64,000 nucleotides of DNA from JBNPEO01 sp050490315 (GCF_050490315.1 NZ_JBNPEO010000001.1:310001-374000), one strand, 5' to 3'. Positions 7,590 through 16,607 are shown, numbered from the stretch's first letter. Numbers and translations: made by a program. Notes: generated by a model from the letters alone, not told the origin.

Positions 7590-9016
7590 TGAGCACTGCT
7601 GTTGAAACCACCGCTGTTGAGCTAAACCCCAACCACGCCGGTACTGCACTTTTGGCTGACACCACACTCTTCCGCTTCGCCACAGCTGGCTCGGTAGATG
7701 ACGGGAAGTCCACCCTGGTTGGCCGTCTCCTGCACGATTCAAAAGCGATCCTCGCAGACCAGCTCGAAGCCGTGACTCGCTCCTCCGCTGACCGCGGATT
7801 TGGCGGCGAAAAGGGCGGCGTTGACCTAGCCCTGCTGACCGACGGTCTACGGGCCGAGCGCGAACAAGGCATCACCATCGACGTCGCCTACCGCTACTTC
7901 GCCACCGACCGCCGCAGCTTTATCCTGGCTGACTGCCCCGGGCACGTGCAGTACACCAAAAACACGGTGACCGGCGCGTCCACTGCGGACGCCGTCGTCG
8001 TACTCATTGACGCTCGCAAAGGTGTTCTGGAGCAGACCCGCCGGCACCTCTCAGTGCTCAAGTTGCTGCGTGTGGCGCACGTGATTGTGGCAGTAAACAA
8101 GATTGACCTGGTGGACTTCAGCGAGCAGGTTTACCGGGACATTGAGGGGCAGGTTGCTGCCGCTGCACAAGCTCTGAGCTTGGCAAACGTTCTGGTGATC
8201 CCCGTTTCTGCCCTTGACGGCGACAATGTGGTGGACCGCTCTGAGCGCACACCGTGGTACTCCGGGCCAGCACTTTTAGAGACTCTAGAACAGTTGCCCG
8301 CGGCGGACGAATTGGAATCGCACCTTGAGAGTTTCCGTTTCCCCGTGCAGTTGGTCATCCGGCCGCAGGGTGCTTTGGCGCCCGATGCCGTGGCCGCCGG
8401 GCTGGACGTTGAGGCGCACCGGGATTACCGCGCCTATGCTGGCCAAATCACTGAGGGATCGGTGACGGTGGGGGACTCGGTGGCAATCTTGAGCCCCGGA
8501 CAGCCTGCCCGCATCACCACGGTTGTTGGCATTGACTTTGCTGGCGCATCGCTCCATAGTGCCGCCGCTCCGCAATCGGTGGCAGTACGTTTGGCGGATG
8601 AGATCGACATTGCCCGTGGTGACACCATCGCCGCTGTTGCGTCCTCCGGGGATGCTCCGTTGCAGGCTAGTGCTGACCTCTACGCCTCGCTCGCGTGGTT
8701 GTCTCCCAAGCCCTTGCGTGAAGGTGCGAAGGTGTTGGTGAAACACGGTACTCGGACAGTTCAGGCTCTGGTCCGGTCAATTTCCGGGAAGCTGGATCTT
8801 GAGACTTTTGCTCTTGAACCGGCCAGTGGTTTGGACCTGAATGACATTGGCCAGGCGCAGCTTCGGCTCGCCGCGGAACTGCCACTTGAGGACTATCAGC
8901 AACATCGCCGGACCGGGGCGTTTTTGGTGATCGACCCCGTGGACGGCAACACTCTAGCGGCCGGCCTAGTCCGCAATCACCCCGGCGACAACGAGGGTGA
9001 GCGCTACTGGATCTAG
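7589..9016 (+). CDS. cysN: Sulfate adenylyltransferase subunit 1, GTPase
   Basis: A 475-residue EF-Tu-like GTPase subunit that drives APS formation by CysD. GTP-binding motifs are complete: G1 GSVDDGKST (about residues 34-42), G3 DCPGH and G4 NKID. The GITIDVAYRYF switch region is also present, followed by two beta-barrel domains. It ends without the C-terminal APS kinase domain seen in CysNC fusions, consistent with the APS-type reductase upstream. The start overlaps the cysD stop by one base. It is the last gene of the first sulfur block and is followed after 16 bases by a family-A palindrome. Confidence 0.94.
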   Translation: MSTAVETTAVELNPNHAGTALLADTTLFRFATAGSVDDGKSTLVGRLLHDSKAILADQLEAVTRSSADRGFGGEKGGVDLALLTDGLRAEREQGITIDVAYRYFATDRRSFILADCPGHVQYTKNTVTGASTADAVVVLIDARKGVLEQTRRHLSVLKLLRVAHVIVAVNKIDLVDFSEQVYRDIEGQVAAAAQALSLANVLVIPVSALDGDNVVDRSERTPWYSGPALLETLEQLPAADELESHLESFRFPVQLVIRPQGALAPDAVAAGLDVEAHRDYRAYAGQITEGSVTVGDSVAILSPGQPARITTVVGIDFAGASLHSAAAPQSVAVRLADEIDIARGDTIAAVASSGDAPLQASADLYASLAWLSPKPLREGAKVLVKHGTRTVQALVRSISGKLDLETFALEPASGLDLNDIGQAQLRLAAELPLEDYQQHRRTGAFLVIDPVDGNTLAAGLVRNHPGDNEGERYWI

Positions 9017-9032
9017 TCCAGGCTCCAAGCCA

Positions 9033-9131
9033 CCGCTGAGTTTCCCCGCCTTTTAGAAAGTTCGACGGCGTGTCCCCAGGACACGCCGTCGGACTTCTTT
9101 AAGCGCCGCAAAAGAAGGGGAAACTCGGCGG
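9033..9131. repeat. Family-A palindromic element, copy 2
   Basis: A 99-bp element with outer arms (CCGCTGAGTTTCCCC and GGGGAAACTCGGCGG). A strong inner hairpin has GACGGCGTGTCC at 9064-9075 pairing with 9079-9090, extending to about 18 bp. Flanking GTCCAGG (9016-9022) and CCTGGAC (9132-9138) extend the symmetry. Seven of 99 bases differ from the copy at 14489. It separates cysN from the pilus cluster and could terminate cysN transcription. Confidence 0.85.
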
Positions 9132-9155
9132 CCTGGACACTTTGAGATGCCTGAA

Positions 9156-9219
9156 TAGAGTGTGCCCGGAGCAGTAGAGTGTGCCCCGGCCGAAAATTAG
9201 AGTGTTGCCCACTCTAATT
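9156..9219 (+). promoter_or_regulatory. Three direct repeats plus palindrome upstream of the pilus operon
   Basis: TAGAGTGTGCCC occurs at 9156-9167 and 9175-9186, and TAGAGTGTTGCCC at 9198-9210. The third copy is half of a perfect 10-bp inverted repeat (9195-9204 and 9210-9219; AATTAGAGTG and its complement). TAATTATAT, a possible -10 region, follows at 9215-9223. This is about 65-130 bases before the tip-pilin start. It has the form of a regulator binding region. The regulator is not encoded nearby. Confidence 0.5.
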
Positions 9220-9282
9220 ATATGAATGACGTTCTCCCTACGATGACTGAGCACAAGAAGTGCGAAGTCTTGAGGGGAACCA

Positions 9283-11937
9283 ATGCAGTTTTTTGCCACG
9301 AATCGACGCGCGATGGCCGGGCGGCACGTCACGTCAACGGGCGTTCGTGGCGTTGGTTCTCTCGCTCGTGTGAGCGTGGTGTTGTTGGGGCTGGCACTCA
9401 GTGCAGGATCTGTTTCCGCTGCTGCGCAACCGCCGGCGGAAACCACCACAGCTTCAACCATCCCCACGGTCACGGCAACTCCTACGGCGACCGCCACTGC
9501 TTCGGCGACAACGACGCCGGCAGATGCCACCGCCTCAGCGTCGCCCAGCGCCACTGCTACTTCAGCCTCTCCCTCACCCACTGCGACAGCGACTGCAACC
9601 GCGACCACAACTGCCACCGCTCCGGCCACGAAGTCGCTCCTCGCCGCTCCGGCCTTAGCTGCGGCTGCCAGCCTGAGCTGCGCTGCTGGCACGGTCTACA
9701 CGCTTAATGACGACGGCAAGGTCACGTCAATCAACACGTCCTCCGCCGCTGCCACAGCTGCTTTTGATTTTGGGAACGACAGCATCAATGGCCTTGCCAT
9801 TTCCCAAGGCGGCACAGCTGCGTACTCCGTAAGCACCCAAGCCAATAACAACAACAATGTTGTAGTCCGCCACTACAACCCCGCGGCGAGTCCTCCGACT
9901 ACAAAAACGGTGGGTGTACTCGCCGGATCGGGAACCTTTGTGATGGGTGGCATCAATCCCAAGACCGGAATCTATTACTTCGGACGTGTTAATGGGGCCC
10001 GTGAACTCGAGCTTTATGCATTCAACACGGCAAGTGACACACCAATCGGCTTTGTAGGCAAAGTAGCTGGCACTAGGGACAGCGGCGGCAATGCACGCGC
10101 TAACGGTGACCTCGTATTTGGCTCAAACGGCGACATGTACTTTGTGGTCAGCTCCGGTATGGGTTGGGATAATTCAAATGTCTTAATGAAGCTGGACGGC
10201 ACCATCCCCAGCACACAGCAATTGCCTACGAGTACGGCGCTCACTGCAACCAGAATTTCATTCCTCCAGCCGAATGACCAGGCATTCAATGGCATCGCCT
10301 TTGACGGCGGCTACTTGTACTTGGATACGACCCAATCCGGTTTCTACAAGGTGAACCCTTCTGACGGTTCCAAAGTCGACGAAGGCACCCTGAGTGTTGC
10401 TCCGGTTGATATGGCCAGCTGCCAGTACAACAACTCGCTCAACGTCACCAAGAACATCGTTGGGCGCGCTGTTCCCACAGACCAGTTCCAACTGACCACT
10501 ACCGCGAACGGAACGGCCATCGGTAGCACGGGACTCACCGCGGGAACCGACACAGGGCTCCAGGGCGACGGCGCTGAAGTATCCAGCAGCGTTCCGCTTA
10601 GCGGAACCGCCATTGTGGTCTCGGAGAGTTCCGCCAACGGAACCGTGATGGTCAATTACACCTCCACGTATCAGTGCACCACCCAAAGCGGAACGGTAGT
10701 GGCCAGCGGGACTGGCACTTCGGCGTCGTTCACGTTCCCTGCCCAAATCACGGCCGGCGTGAACGTCGAATGCGTCTTCACCAACACGCCAAAAAACGCC
10801 AAGGTGACTGTCAAAAAGACCTGGAATAACGCAATCGCCGGCGACACGGCCAGCTTCACCGCCCTGAGCTTCAACGGCACTTACACCGCACCGGCATCCG
10901 GCACGGGAACGGCCACGGTCATTGACTCCAAAGACGTTATGCAGGGCACCACAATCGATGTGGCTGAGACGCTTGGGACCAATAACAAGGGCAGCTACAC
11001 CAGCACCCTGGTGTGCAAGGACAGCAGCGGTGCCGCCATGCCACTGACGGGGACCAGAACCACCAGCGGCAGCTTCCTGCTCGGCAACAAAGACGTGACG
11101 TGCGAGTTCACCAATAGCAACACGGCGGCCAGCGTTACAGTCAGCAAAAACTGGATTGTTGACGGTATCGCCTACAACAACGGCTCCCAGCCAGCCGGTC
11201 TGAGTGCCTCCCTGACGCTCACCGGCCCCGGTTCTGCAGGGGCTTCCACTCAAGCTTGGGGCACCGCACGGACAGGCTACTTTGTGGGTCAGCAATTCCA
11301 GCTGAACGAAACAACCACTATTGACCCGTCGATGAACTGCACGGTCACCCAGGTGCAGCTGAGCAAGACCGGCGGGGCTGCTGCGGTAACCCTGCCCTAC
11401 ACCGATACGGTCGCGGCTGGAGCGAATGGTTACACGCTGACCAACACCGTGGTGTGCAAGACGCAGCTAGTGCTGCTCAAACACATTGACACGAGCAACC
11501 CGGGCAGCATAGTAGCCGCCGACTTCACCATCAAAGCAACCCCGGCCAGCGGAACAGCCCTACAGGTAACCGGCGCCGAGCAGCCCACCATGGCAAACAC
11601 CAAAGACGTGGCCGCAGGAACCGTTTACACCCTGAGCGAATCCGCGTCAGCCAACAGGGCCTACTTGCAGCTCAAACTACAGCGCTACACCGGTAGCTAC
11701 AACGCGGACGGCAGCCTCACGGATGCCAATGCCTGGACTGACGTCACGGACGTCACTGCGACTGTAGCGAAGGGCAAAAAAGCCACCTACCGCTTTGTCA
11801 ACGGAAACCCGCCTGCCTACACACTCCCGCTAACGGGCGGGACCGGAACTGCCAGCTACACGCTGATCGGCGGGGGGCTGCTCCTCATCGCGGCGCTCGC
11901 CGGACTCTGGTTCATCCTGCGCAGGCGAAAAGGCTAA
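9283..11937 (+). CDS. LPXTG-anchored surface protein, probable pilus tip adhesin
   Basis: An 884-residue secreted wall-anchored protein. It has a long signal peptide (residues about 1-47, hydrophobic VVLLGLALSAGSVSAAA). A threonine/alanine/serine/proline-rich low-complexity stalk follows (about 48-115), then a probable beta-propeller-like or DUF-type domain (about 125-380) containing repeated G-F-x-G-x-A type strands. Several Cna-B/prealbumin-like repeats come next (NVTKNIVG, VTVKKTWNNA, VTVSKNWIVDG and LVLLKHIDTSN begin each unit). The end has LPLTG at 848-852, a hydrophobic segment and RRRKG. GAGGGGA precedes ATG 9283. It is first in a three-gene operon with the backbone pilin and sortase. 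The tip role is inferred from size and order; substrate or receptor is unknown. Confidence 0.8.
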   Translation: MQFFATNRRAMAGRHVTSTGVRGVGSLARVSVVLLGLALSAGSVSAAAQPPAETTTASTIPTVTATPTATATASATTTPADATASASPSATATSASPSPTATATATATTTATAPATKSLLAAPALAAAASLSCAAGTVYTLNDDGKVTSINTSSAAATAAFDFGNDSINGLAISQGGTAAYSVSTQANNNNNVVVRHYNPAASPPTTKTVGVLAGSGTFVMGGINPKTGIYYFGRVNGARELELYAFNTASDTPIGFVGKVAGTRDSGGNARANGDLVFGSNGDMYFVVSSGMGWDNSNVLMKLDGTIPSTQQLPTSTALTATRISFLQPNDQAFNGIAFDGGYLYLDTTQSGFYKVNPSDGSKVDEGTLSVAPVDMASCQYNNSLNVTKNIVGRAVPTDQFQLTTTANGTAIGSTGLTAGTDTGLQGDGAEVSSSVPLSGTAIVVSESSANGTVMVNYTSTYQCTTQSGTVVASGTGTSASFTFPAQITAGVNVECVFTNTPKNAKVTVKKTWNNAIAGDTASFTALSFNGTYTAPASGTGTATVIDSKDVMQGTTIDVAETLGTNNKGSYTSTLVCKDSSGAAMPLTGTRTTSGSFLLGNKDVTCEFTNSNTAASVTVSKNWIVDGIAYNNGSQPAGLSASLTLTGPGSAGASTQAWGTARTGYFVGQQFQLNETTTIDPSMNCTVTQVQLSKTGGAAAVTLPYTDTVAAGANGYTLTNTVVCKTQLVLLKHIDTSNPGSIVAADFTIKATPASGTALQVTGAEQPTMANTKDVAAGTVYTLSESASANRAYLQLKLQRYTGSYNADGSLTDANAWTDVTDVTATVAKGKKATYRFVNGNPPAYTLPLTGGTGTASYTLIGGGLLLIAALAGLWFILRRRKG

Positions 11938-12017
11938 GCCCCGTGACCGCCCCAAAAATACTTGACCAAAAACAACGTGCTACTTACCTCGTACCACTCC
12001 TGAAAGGAACGCAAAAC

Positions 12018-13457
12018 ATGTCATCTCTTCGTAAAACCCTCACTAGGCGGGTGACGGCGGGCCTCGGCATCGCCGGCATCGCTGCCGCAGCAATGCTGGG
12101 CTCCGTTGCCCCGGCATCAGCAGCTCCGGGCCCGGGAAACATCAACCCTGATGCGCCCAAGTCCCTGACCATTCACAAGTTCGAGCAGCCGGCTGTACTT
12201 GGCACTGCCCCGGACGGTACGGAGCAAAACACCGCAGGCCTCACGCAGTTGAATGGCGTTGAGTTCACCGTGCAGAAGGTCACCAACATTGACCTGGCCA
12301 CCAACGAGGGCTGGTTGGCCACTAAAACGCTGACAGTTGCTCAGGCTCAGCAGCACCTTGCTTCGCCGGGACTGACCCAGACGACTGCCAACGGTGTGGC
12401 AACATTCTCCGGCCTCGAGCAGGCTGTCTACCTCGTGACTGAAACGGATAGCGGTTCTAACAACATCGCGTTCGCAGCCAAGCCATTCTTAGTGACCCTC
12501 CCGTTGCCGCACAGCAGCGACAACACCTGGATCTACAACGTTCACGTGTACCCCAAGAACTCCTTGACCACCCTTGAGAAGTCCATCGATGACACCAACG
12601 CAACGGGCCTTGGCTCGGATGTTACGTGGAACATCGCAGCGGGAATCCCGGCCAAGTCCGAGGGCAACACGCTTGACTCTTACCTGATCACCGACCAGCT
12701 GGATTCCCGGCTCACCTTCAAGAGCGCAACCGTTGTTGCTGGCGGCACCACCCTTGTGGCAGGGACTGATTACACGCTCTCGACCACTGGCGGCCTGGTA
12801 GCCATCAATTTCACTGCCACCGGCCTAGAGAAGCTCAAAGCAGTAGCGGGCTCCAAGATCAACGTCACACTGGTCACTACGGTCAAGTCTGTAGTCAACG
12901 GTGTCATCACCAACAAGGCACAGAGCTTCATCAACGGAAACGAGTTCAACTCCAACACCGTTCAAACCAAATGGGGCAACGTGTTGATCAAGAAGGTCAG
13001 TGAAAACGACACGAATAAAGTTCTCGCTGGTGCTGAGTTCCAGGTTTACGCATCCGAGGCTGACGCCAAGGCGGGAACCAACGCGATCAAGGTTAATGGT
13101 CAAGACACCTTCACCTCAGGTGAAGACGGCCTGGCGCAGATCGACGGTCTGCGTGCCACTGTCAACGGTGGCACCACTCTGGTGGACTACTGGCTCGTAG
13201 AAACCAAGGCGCCAGCCGGATACCAGATTGCCCCCGCCTACAGTGCAGCAAACCCGGTCAAGTTCAACGTCACCGTGGGTACCGCCACTGAAGCAATGAT
13301 CACCGTCAAGGACCCGCAGATCCCCCCGTTCACGCTTCCCCTCACGGGTGGATCCGGCAACATCATGTTCATGGCAGCTGGCTTGGGACTCTTGTCCATC
13401 GCTGGTGGTGCAGTGATCTGGCAGCGCGCAGCACGGCGCAAGACTGTAACCGCCTAG
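12018..13457 (+). CDS. Backbone (major) pilin, SpaA/FimA type, LPXTG
   Basis: A 479-residue shaft subunit of sortase-assembled pili. The signal peptide covers about 1-36. The pilin motif WIYNVHVYPK (171-180) supplies Lys180 for the intersubunit isopeptide bond. The E-box appears in YWLVETKAPAGY, typical of Cna-B domains with internal isopeptide bonds. The sorting signal LPLTG is at 440-444, followed by a membrane segment and an RRK-containing tail. ATG 12018 is chosen because AAAGGAA precedes it and the signal peptide starts there. An in-frame GTG at 11943 would put a charged extension before the signal. It follows the tip gene by 80 bases. Confidence 0.93.
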   Translation: MSSLRKTLTRRVTAGLGIAGIAAAAMLGSVAPASAAPGPGNINPDAPKSLTIHKFEQPAVLGTAPDGTEQNTAGLTQLNGVEFTVQKVTNIDLATNEGWLATKTLTVAQAQQHLASPGLTQTTANGVATFSGLEQAVYLVTETDSGSNNIAFAAKPFLVTLPLPHSSDNTWIYNVHVYPKNSLTTLEKSIDDTNATGLGSDVTWNIAAGIPAKSEGNTLDSYLITDQLDSRLTFKSATVVAGGTTLVAGTDYTLSTTGGLVAINFTATGLEKLKAVAGSKINVTLVTTVKSVVNGVITNKAQSFINGNEFNSNTVQTKWGNVLIKKVSENDTNKVLAGAEFQVYASEADAKAGTNAIKVNGQDTFTSGEDGLAQIDGLRATVNGGTTLVDYWLVETKAPAGYQIAPAYSAANPVKFNVTVGTATEAMITVKDPQIPPFTLPLTGGSGNIMFMAAGLGLLSIAGGAVIWQRAARRKTVTA

Positions 13458-13568
13458 TCACCCCCAAACGTCCTTCGCTCCAAGCGGGTGAAGGCGAATC
13501 GCGACCCGGCAGGGATGCCTACCCCCACGCTTCCCTGCCGGGGAACGAAATCAGGAGTAGTACGTAGT

Positions 13569-14495
13569 ATGAGCACCACACAGAGCGCGGTACAGGAAAC
13601 CAAAATTTCCTTGCCGCGCTCTCGTGTGCCCGGCTCAGCCTGGATTATTGCCTTGTTAGTCTTTGCCGGGGTGAGCGTTATGACCTATCCCTCTGCTGCT
13701 AGCTGGTTCTCAGAACTGCAGCAATCCAAAGAAGTTCGCAGCTATGACACCAGCGTTAAAGAGCTGGGTCCAGTTGGCCGGAGCGCGGCCCTAGACGATG
13801 CCCGCAAATACAACAGCACACTCAGCGGCGGCGCGATCGTAGACCCCTTCACCAACCCCGACGCCTCCAACACCACAGACATCAACGCGGGAACCCCAGA
13901 ACAAGTCGCCGCGCGTCAAGCAGCCAAGGCCGTTGCCCAAAACTACGCGAAGCAACTCGCGCTCAGCCCCGACGGCGTGATGTCACGTCTGGTCATCCCC
14001 AGCATCGGGGTGGACTTGCCGATCTATCACGGCACCGGTGACGCCGAACTCCACAAGGGTGTGGGTCACTTGTATGGGACTGCGCTTCCGGTGGGCGGCA
14101 AAGGCACTCATGCTGTCCTGACAGGTCACTCGGGGGTCCCAGAGGCCACACTTTTTACCCGTTTGAAAGACCTCAAACTCGGCGATGAATTTGAGGTGAG
14201 TACTTACGGGGACACCCTCACATACCGGATCAATAACATCGTTGAAGTACTGCCAACGGAGACCGAATCATTGCGGCCGGTGGCAGGAAAAGACCTGGTC
14301 ACACTGATAACGTGCACACCCATCGGTATTAACACTCACCGGCTGCTGGTCACCGCGGAACGGGTAAACACCGTTGAGCAGGAACAAAAACCAGTGACCA
14401 TCGCAAGTTCAGTTGACCCGCCTTGGTGGATTCTGTGGATCGCACTCGGGCTAATTGCTTCAGTGGCGGTCATCATCGGCAGCCGCCGCCGCTGA
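13569..14495 (+). CDS. Class C sortase (pilin polymerase)
   Basis: A 308-residue membrane transpeptidase that cleaves LPXTG pilins between T and G and joins them to the pilin-motif lysine. Catalytic His187 (LTGHSG), Cys249 (TLITCTP) and Arg258 (INTHRLL) are all present. The DPF triplet at 92-94 is the lid motif characteristic of class C enzymes. There is a membrane segment near 24-40 and a second near the C-terminus (WWILWIALGLIASVAVIIG), also class C features. ATG 13569 has AGGAG upstream; the longer frame to 13488 has no site. Its stop TGA lies inside the family-A repeat. It is the only sortase visible, so a housekeeping sortase must be elsewhere. Confidence 0.94.
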   Translation: MSTTQSAVQETKISLPRSRVPGSAWIIALLVFAGVSVMTYPSAASWFSELQQSKEVRSYDTSVKELGPVGRSAALDDARKYNSTLSGGAIVDPFTNPDASNTTDINAGTPEQVAARQAAKAVAQNYAKQLALSPDGVMSRLVIPSIGVDLPIYHGTGDAELHKGVGHLYGTALPVGGKGTHAVLTGHSGVPEATLFTRLKDLKLGDEFEVSTYGDTLTYRINNIVEVLPTETESLRPVAGKDLVTLITCTPIGINTHRLLVTAERVNTVEQEQKPVTIASSVDPPWWILWIALGLIASVAVIIGSRRR

Positions 14496-14587
14496 GTCTC
14501 CCCGCCTTTTAGAAAGTTCGACGGCGTGTCCCCAGGGCACGCCGTCGAACTTCTTTAGGCGCGGCGAAAGAAGGGGAAACTCTGCGG
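14489..14587. repeat. Family-A palindromic element, copy 3
   Basis: A 99-bp element in the same orientation as copy 2, 93% identical by direct comparison (7 differences). It includes the sortase stop codon and contains the inner hairpin around GACGGCGTGTCC. With copy 2 it forms direct repeats around the pilus cluster. It probably also serves as the terminator of the pilus operon. The remaining 92 bases to the next gene show no clear structure. Confidence 0.85.
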
Positions 14588-14679
14588 ACAGGTGGGGAAA
14601 TGCTACGCCACATGAAGTCCCGTGACCCCGCGTTTCCGGACCATTGCCAGCGGTTAGCGCCCCTCTCTAGTGTGTTCCC

Positions 14680-15828
14680 ATGACTTCTCCCCAGACCGGC
14701 ACAACCCGCATCGTTGCCGGTGAGCAGCCCAAGAAAAACCGCGGCCTCCAGATTGCTGTGACGGCCGGCGTCGTACTCCTCCTAGGCGCCGGAGCAGCAG
14801 TGGCAGCCACCGTTGCCAACAAACCCGCTGCAGAACAGGCGGCCGTGGGCACCCCCGCCACCGAACTGAAGCTTGGCTACTTCGGCAACATCACGCACGC
14901 TCCGGCCCTTGTAGGTGTCTCAAAAGGAATCATTCAGAAGGACCTGGGGGAGGGGACCAAACTGAGCACCGAGGTGTTCAACGCTGGCCCCGCAGCCGTG
15001 GAAGCACTCAACGCTGGTGCTATCGACGCAGCATATTTGGGCCCCAACCCGGCCATCAACTCCTTTGTTAAGAGCAAGGGTGAATCCATCAGCATCATTG
15101 CCGGGGCAGCATCGGGCGGGGCGCAACTGGTGGTTAACTCTTCCATCAAAACTGCCGCTGACCTCAAAGGTAAAAACCTGGCAACGCCACAACTCGGCGG
15201 CACCCAGGACGTGGCACTGGGCGTTTACTTGAAAAAACAGGGATTCAAAACCACCACGGACGGCGGCGGGGACGTCAACATCACGCCTACCGAAAACGCC
15301 CAGACCCTGAAACTGTTCCAAGACGGAAAGCTCGACGGCGCGTGGTTGCCAGAGCCCTGGGCATCCCGGCTGGTGCTCCAAGCAAAAGCCAAGGTTTTGG
15401 TGGACGAGAAAGATCTTTGGGATGGCTCGCTTTCAGCGAAACCTGGGCAGTTCCCCACCACTATTTTGATTGTGAACAAGTCCTTTTTGAAGGAGCACCC
15501 ACAAACCATTGAAGCGCTGTTGAAGGGCCACGTGGAATCCGTGGCCTGGCTGAATTCAGCGCCGGAAGGTGAGAAGGCAAGCGTGCTGAACGCTGCCCTC
15601 AAGGAGTCCTCTGGCAAGGCGCTCCCGGATGACGTGATTGGGCGGTCACTGAAAAATATTGAGTTCACCGTGGACCCGCTGGCCGGAACTTACACAAAAC
15701 TTCTGCAAGACGGTGTGGATGCCGGAACCACCAAATCTGCTGACATTAACGGGATTTTCAACCTGACGCTTTTGAACAAAGTGGGCGGGGCAGAGAAGGT
15801 ATCGGCAGCTGGATTGGGCACCGATTAG
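14680..15828 (+). CDS. Sulfonate/nitrate/taurine-type ABC transporter substrate-binding protein
   Basis: A 382-residue SsuA/TauA-like periplasmic-binding-fold protein. Characteristic strands include LKLGYFGNITHAPALVGV near residue 63, GAIDAAYLGPNPAIN, and GVYLKKQGF. GAWLPEPWASRL near 225 matches the ligand-closing region of the family. The N-terminus has a membrane segment (about 25-47) without a lipobox cysteine, so it is anchored or secreted rather than a standard lipoprotein. It heads an operon with the ATPase and permease. The position between sulfate reduction genes and cysG supports a sulfur substrate, probably aliphatic sulfonates; nitrate or taurine cannot be excluded. The ribosome binding site at ATG 14680 is poor. 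Confidence 0.85.
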   Translation: MTSPQTGTTRIVAGEQPKKNRGLQIAVTAGVVLLLGAGAAVAATVANKPAAEQAAVGTPATELKLGYFGNITHAPALVGVSKGIIQKDLGEGTKLSTEVFNAGPAAVEALNAGAIDAAYLGPNPAINSFVKSKGESISIIAGAASGGAQLVVNSSIKTAADLKGKNLATPQLGGTQDVALGVYLKKQGFKTTTDGGGDVNITPTENAQTLKLFQDGKLDGAWLPEPWASRLVLQAKAKVLVDEKDLWDGSLSAKPGQFPTTILIVNKSFLKEHPQTIEALLKGHVESVAWLNSAPEGEKASVLNAALKESSGKALPDDVIGRSLKNIEFTVDPLAGTYTKLLQDGVDAGTTKSADINGIFNLTLLNKVGGAEKVSAAGLGTD

Positions 15829-15881
15829 CCCCGATTTTTGACCGATCACTTTCGCAAGCCCCGTAAGAGAAGGAACACCAC

Positions 15882-16607
15882 ATGCCAGTTGTGCTCGAGA
15901 ACCTAGGCAAGCGCTTTGGCGATGGCGCTCCCGTTTTGGAGAACGTCAGCGCTAACATCCGGCAGGGCGAATTCGTTGCACTGCTCGGTGCTTCTGGCTG
16001 CGGGAAATCGACACTTCTCAACATCATCGCCGGGCTCGAAGCGCCCAGTTCTGGGGCTTTGGAAGTGCCTGCGGACGGCGCAGCTTTTATGTTCCAAGAC
16101 TCGGCGCTTTTTCCGTGGTTGAGCGCCCGTGGCAATGTTGAGTTGGCTTTGAAGCTGCGTGGTGTTGGCAAAACAGAACGACGGCGGCGAGCCGGGGAAC
16201 TGCTCGATCTGGTTCATTTGGGGGACGCGGCAGAGAAGCGACCACATGAGCTCTCCGGCGGAATGCGTCAGCGTGTAGCCTTGGCCCGCTCGCTTGCACA
16301 GGAACGTCAGCTGCTGTTGATGGACGAGCCTTTCGCAGCGCTCGATGCCATCACCCGTGACTTGTTGCACGATGAGCTTGAGCGCGTGTGGAAAGAGACG
16401 GGCAGGACCATTGTTTTTGTGACGCACAACGTTCGTGAAGCGGTTCGTCTGGGGCAGCGTGTGCTGTTGATGTCCTCGCGCCCCGGTCGAGTTGTTGCCG
16501 AATGGGAAGTGGGGCCCGAGCACCGTGCAGACCCGTCCTTGGCAGTTCAGCTGACCGGAACCATCACAAGCCGACTTCGCCAGGAGATCCGCCGCCATGC
16601 CAAGTAA
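15882..16607 (+). CDS. ABC transporter ATP-binding protein, SsuB/TauB type
   Basis: A 241-residue ATPase of the sulfonate/nitrate importer family. Walker A GASGCGKST is near residue 36, the signature LSGGMRQR near 125, Walker B LLLMDEPF near 147, and the switch histidine in VTHN near 184. It energizes uptake through the adjacent permease. AGAGAAGGAA precedes ATG 15882. The 3' end overlaps the permease start by 11 bases, indicating translational coupling. Neighbours suggest sulfonate import. Confidence 0.9.
   Translation: MPVVLENLGKRFGDGAPVLENVSANIRQGEFVALLGASGCGKSTLLNIIAGLEAPSSGALEVPADGAAFMFQDSALFPWLSARGNVELALKLRGVGKTERRRRAGELLDLVHLGDAAEKRPHELSGGMRQRVALARSLAQERQLLLMDEPFAALDAITRDLLHDELERVWKETGRTIVFVTHNVREAVRLGQRVLLMSSRPGRVVAEWEVGPEHRADPSLAVQLTGTITSRLRQEIRRHAK

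Noticed and set aside
6273..7742. A 489-codon minus-strand frame spanning cysH and cysD
   Set aside because: Overlaps two coupled, motif-complete genes; not a plausible protein.
10258..11295. A 345-codon minus-strand frame opposite the tip adhesin
   Set aside because: Low-complexity and antisense to Cna-B-like repeats; no supporting features.
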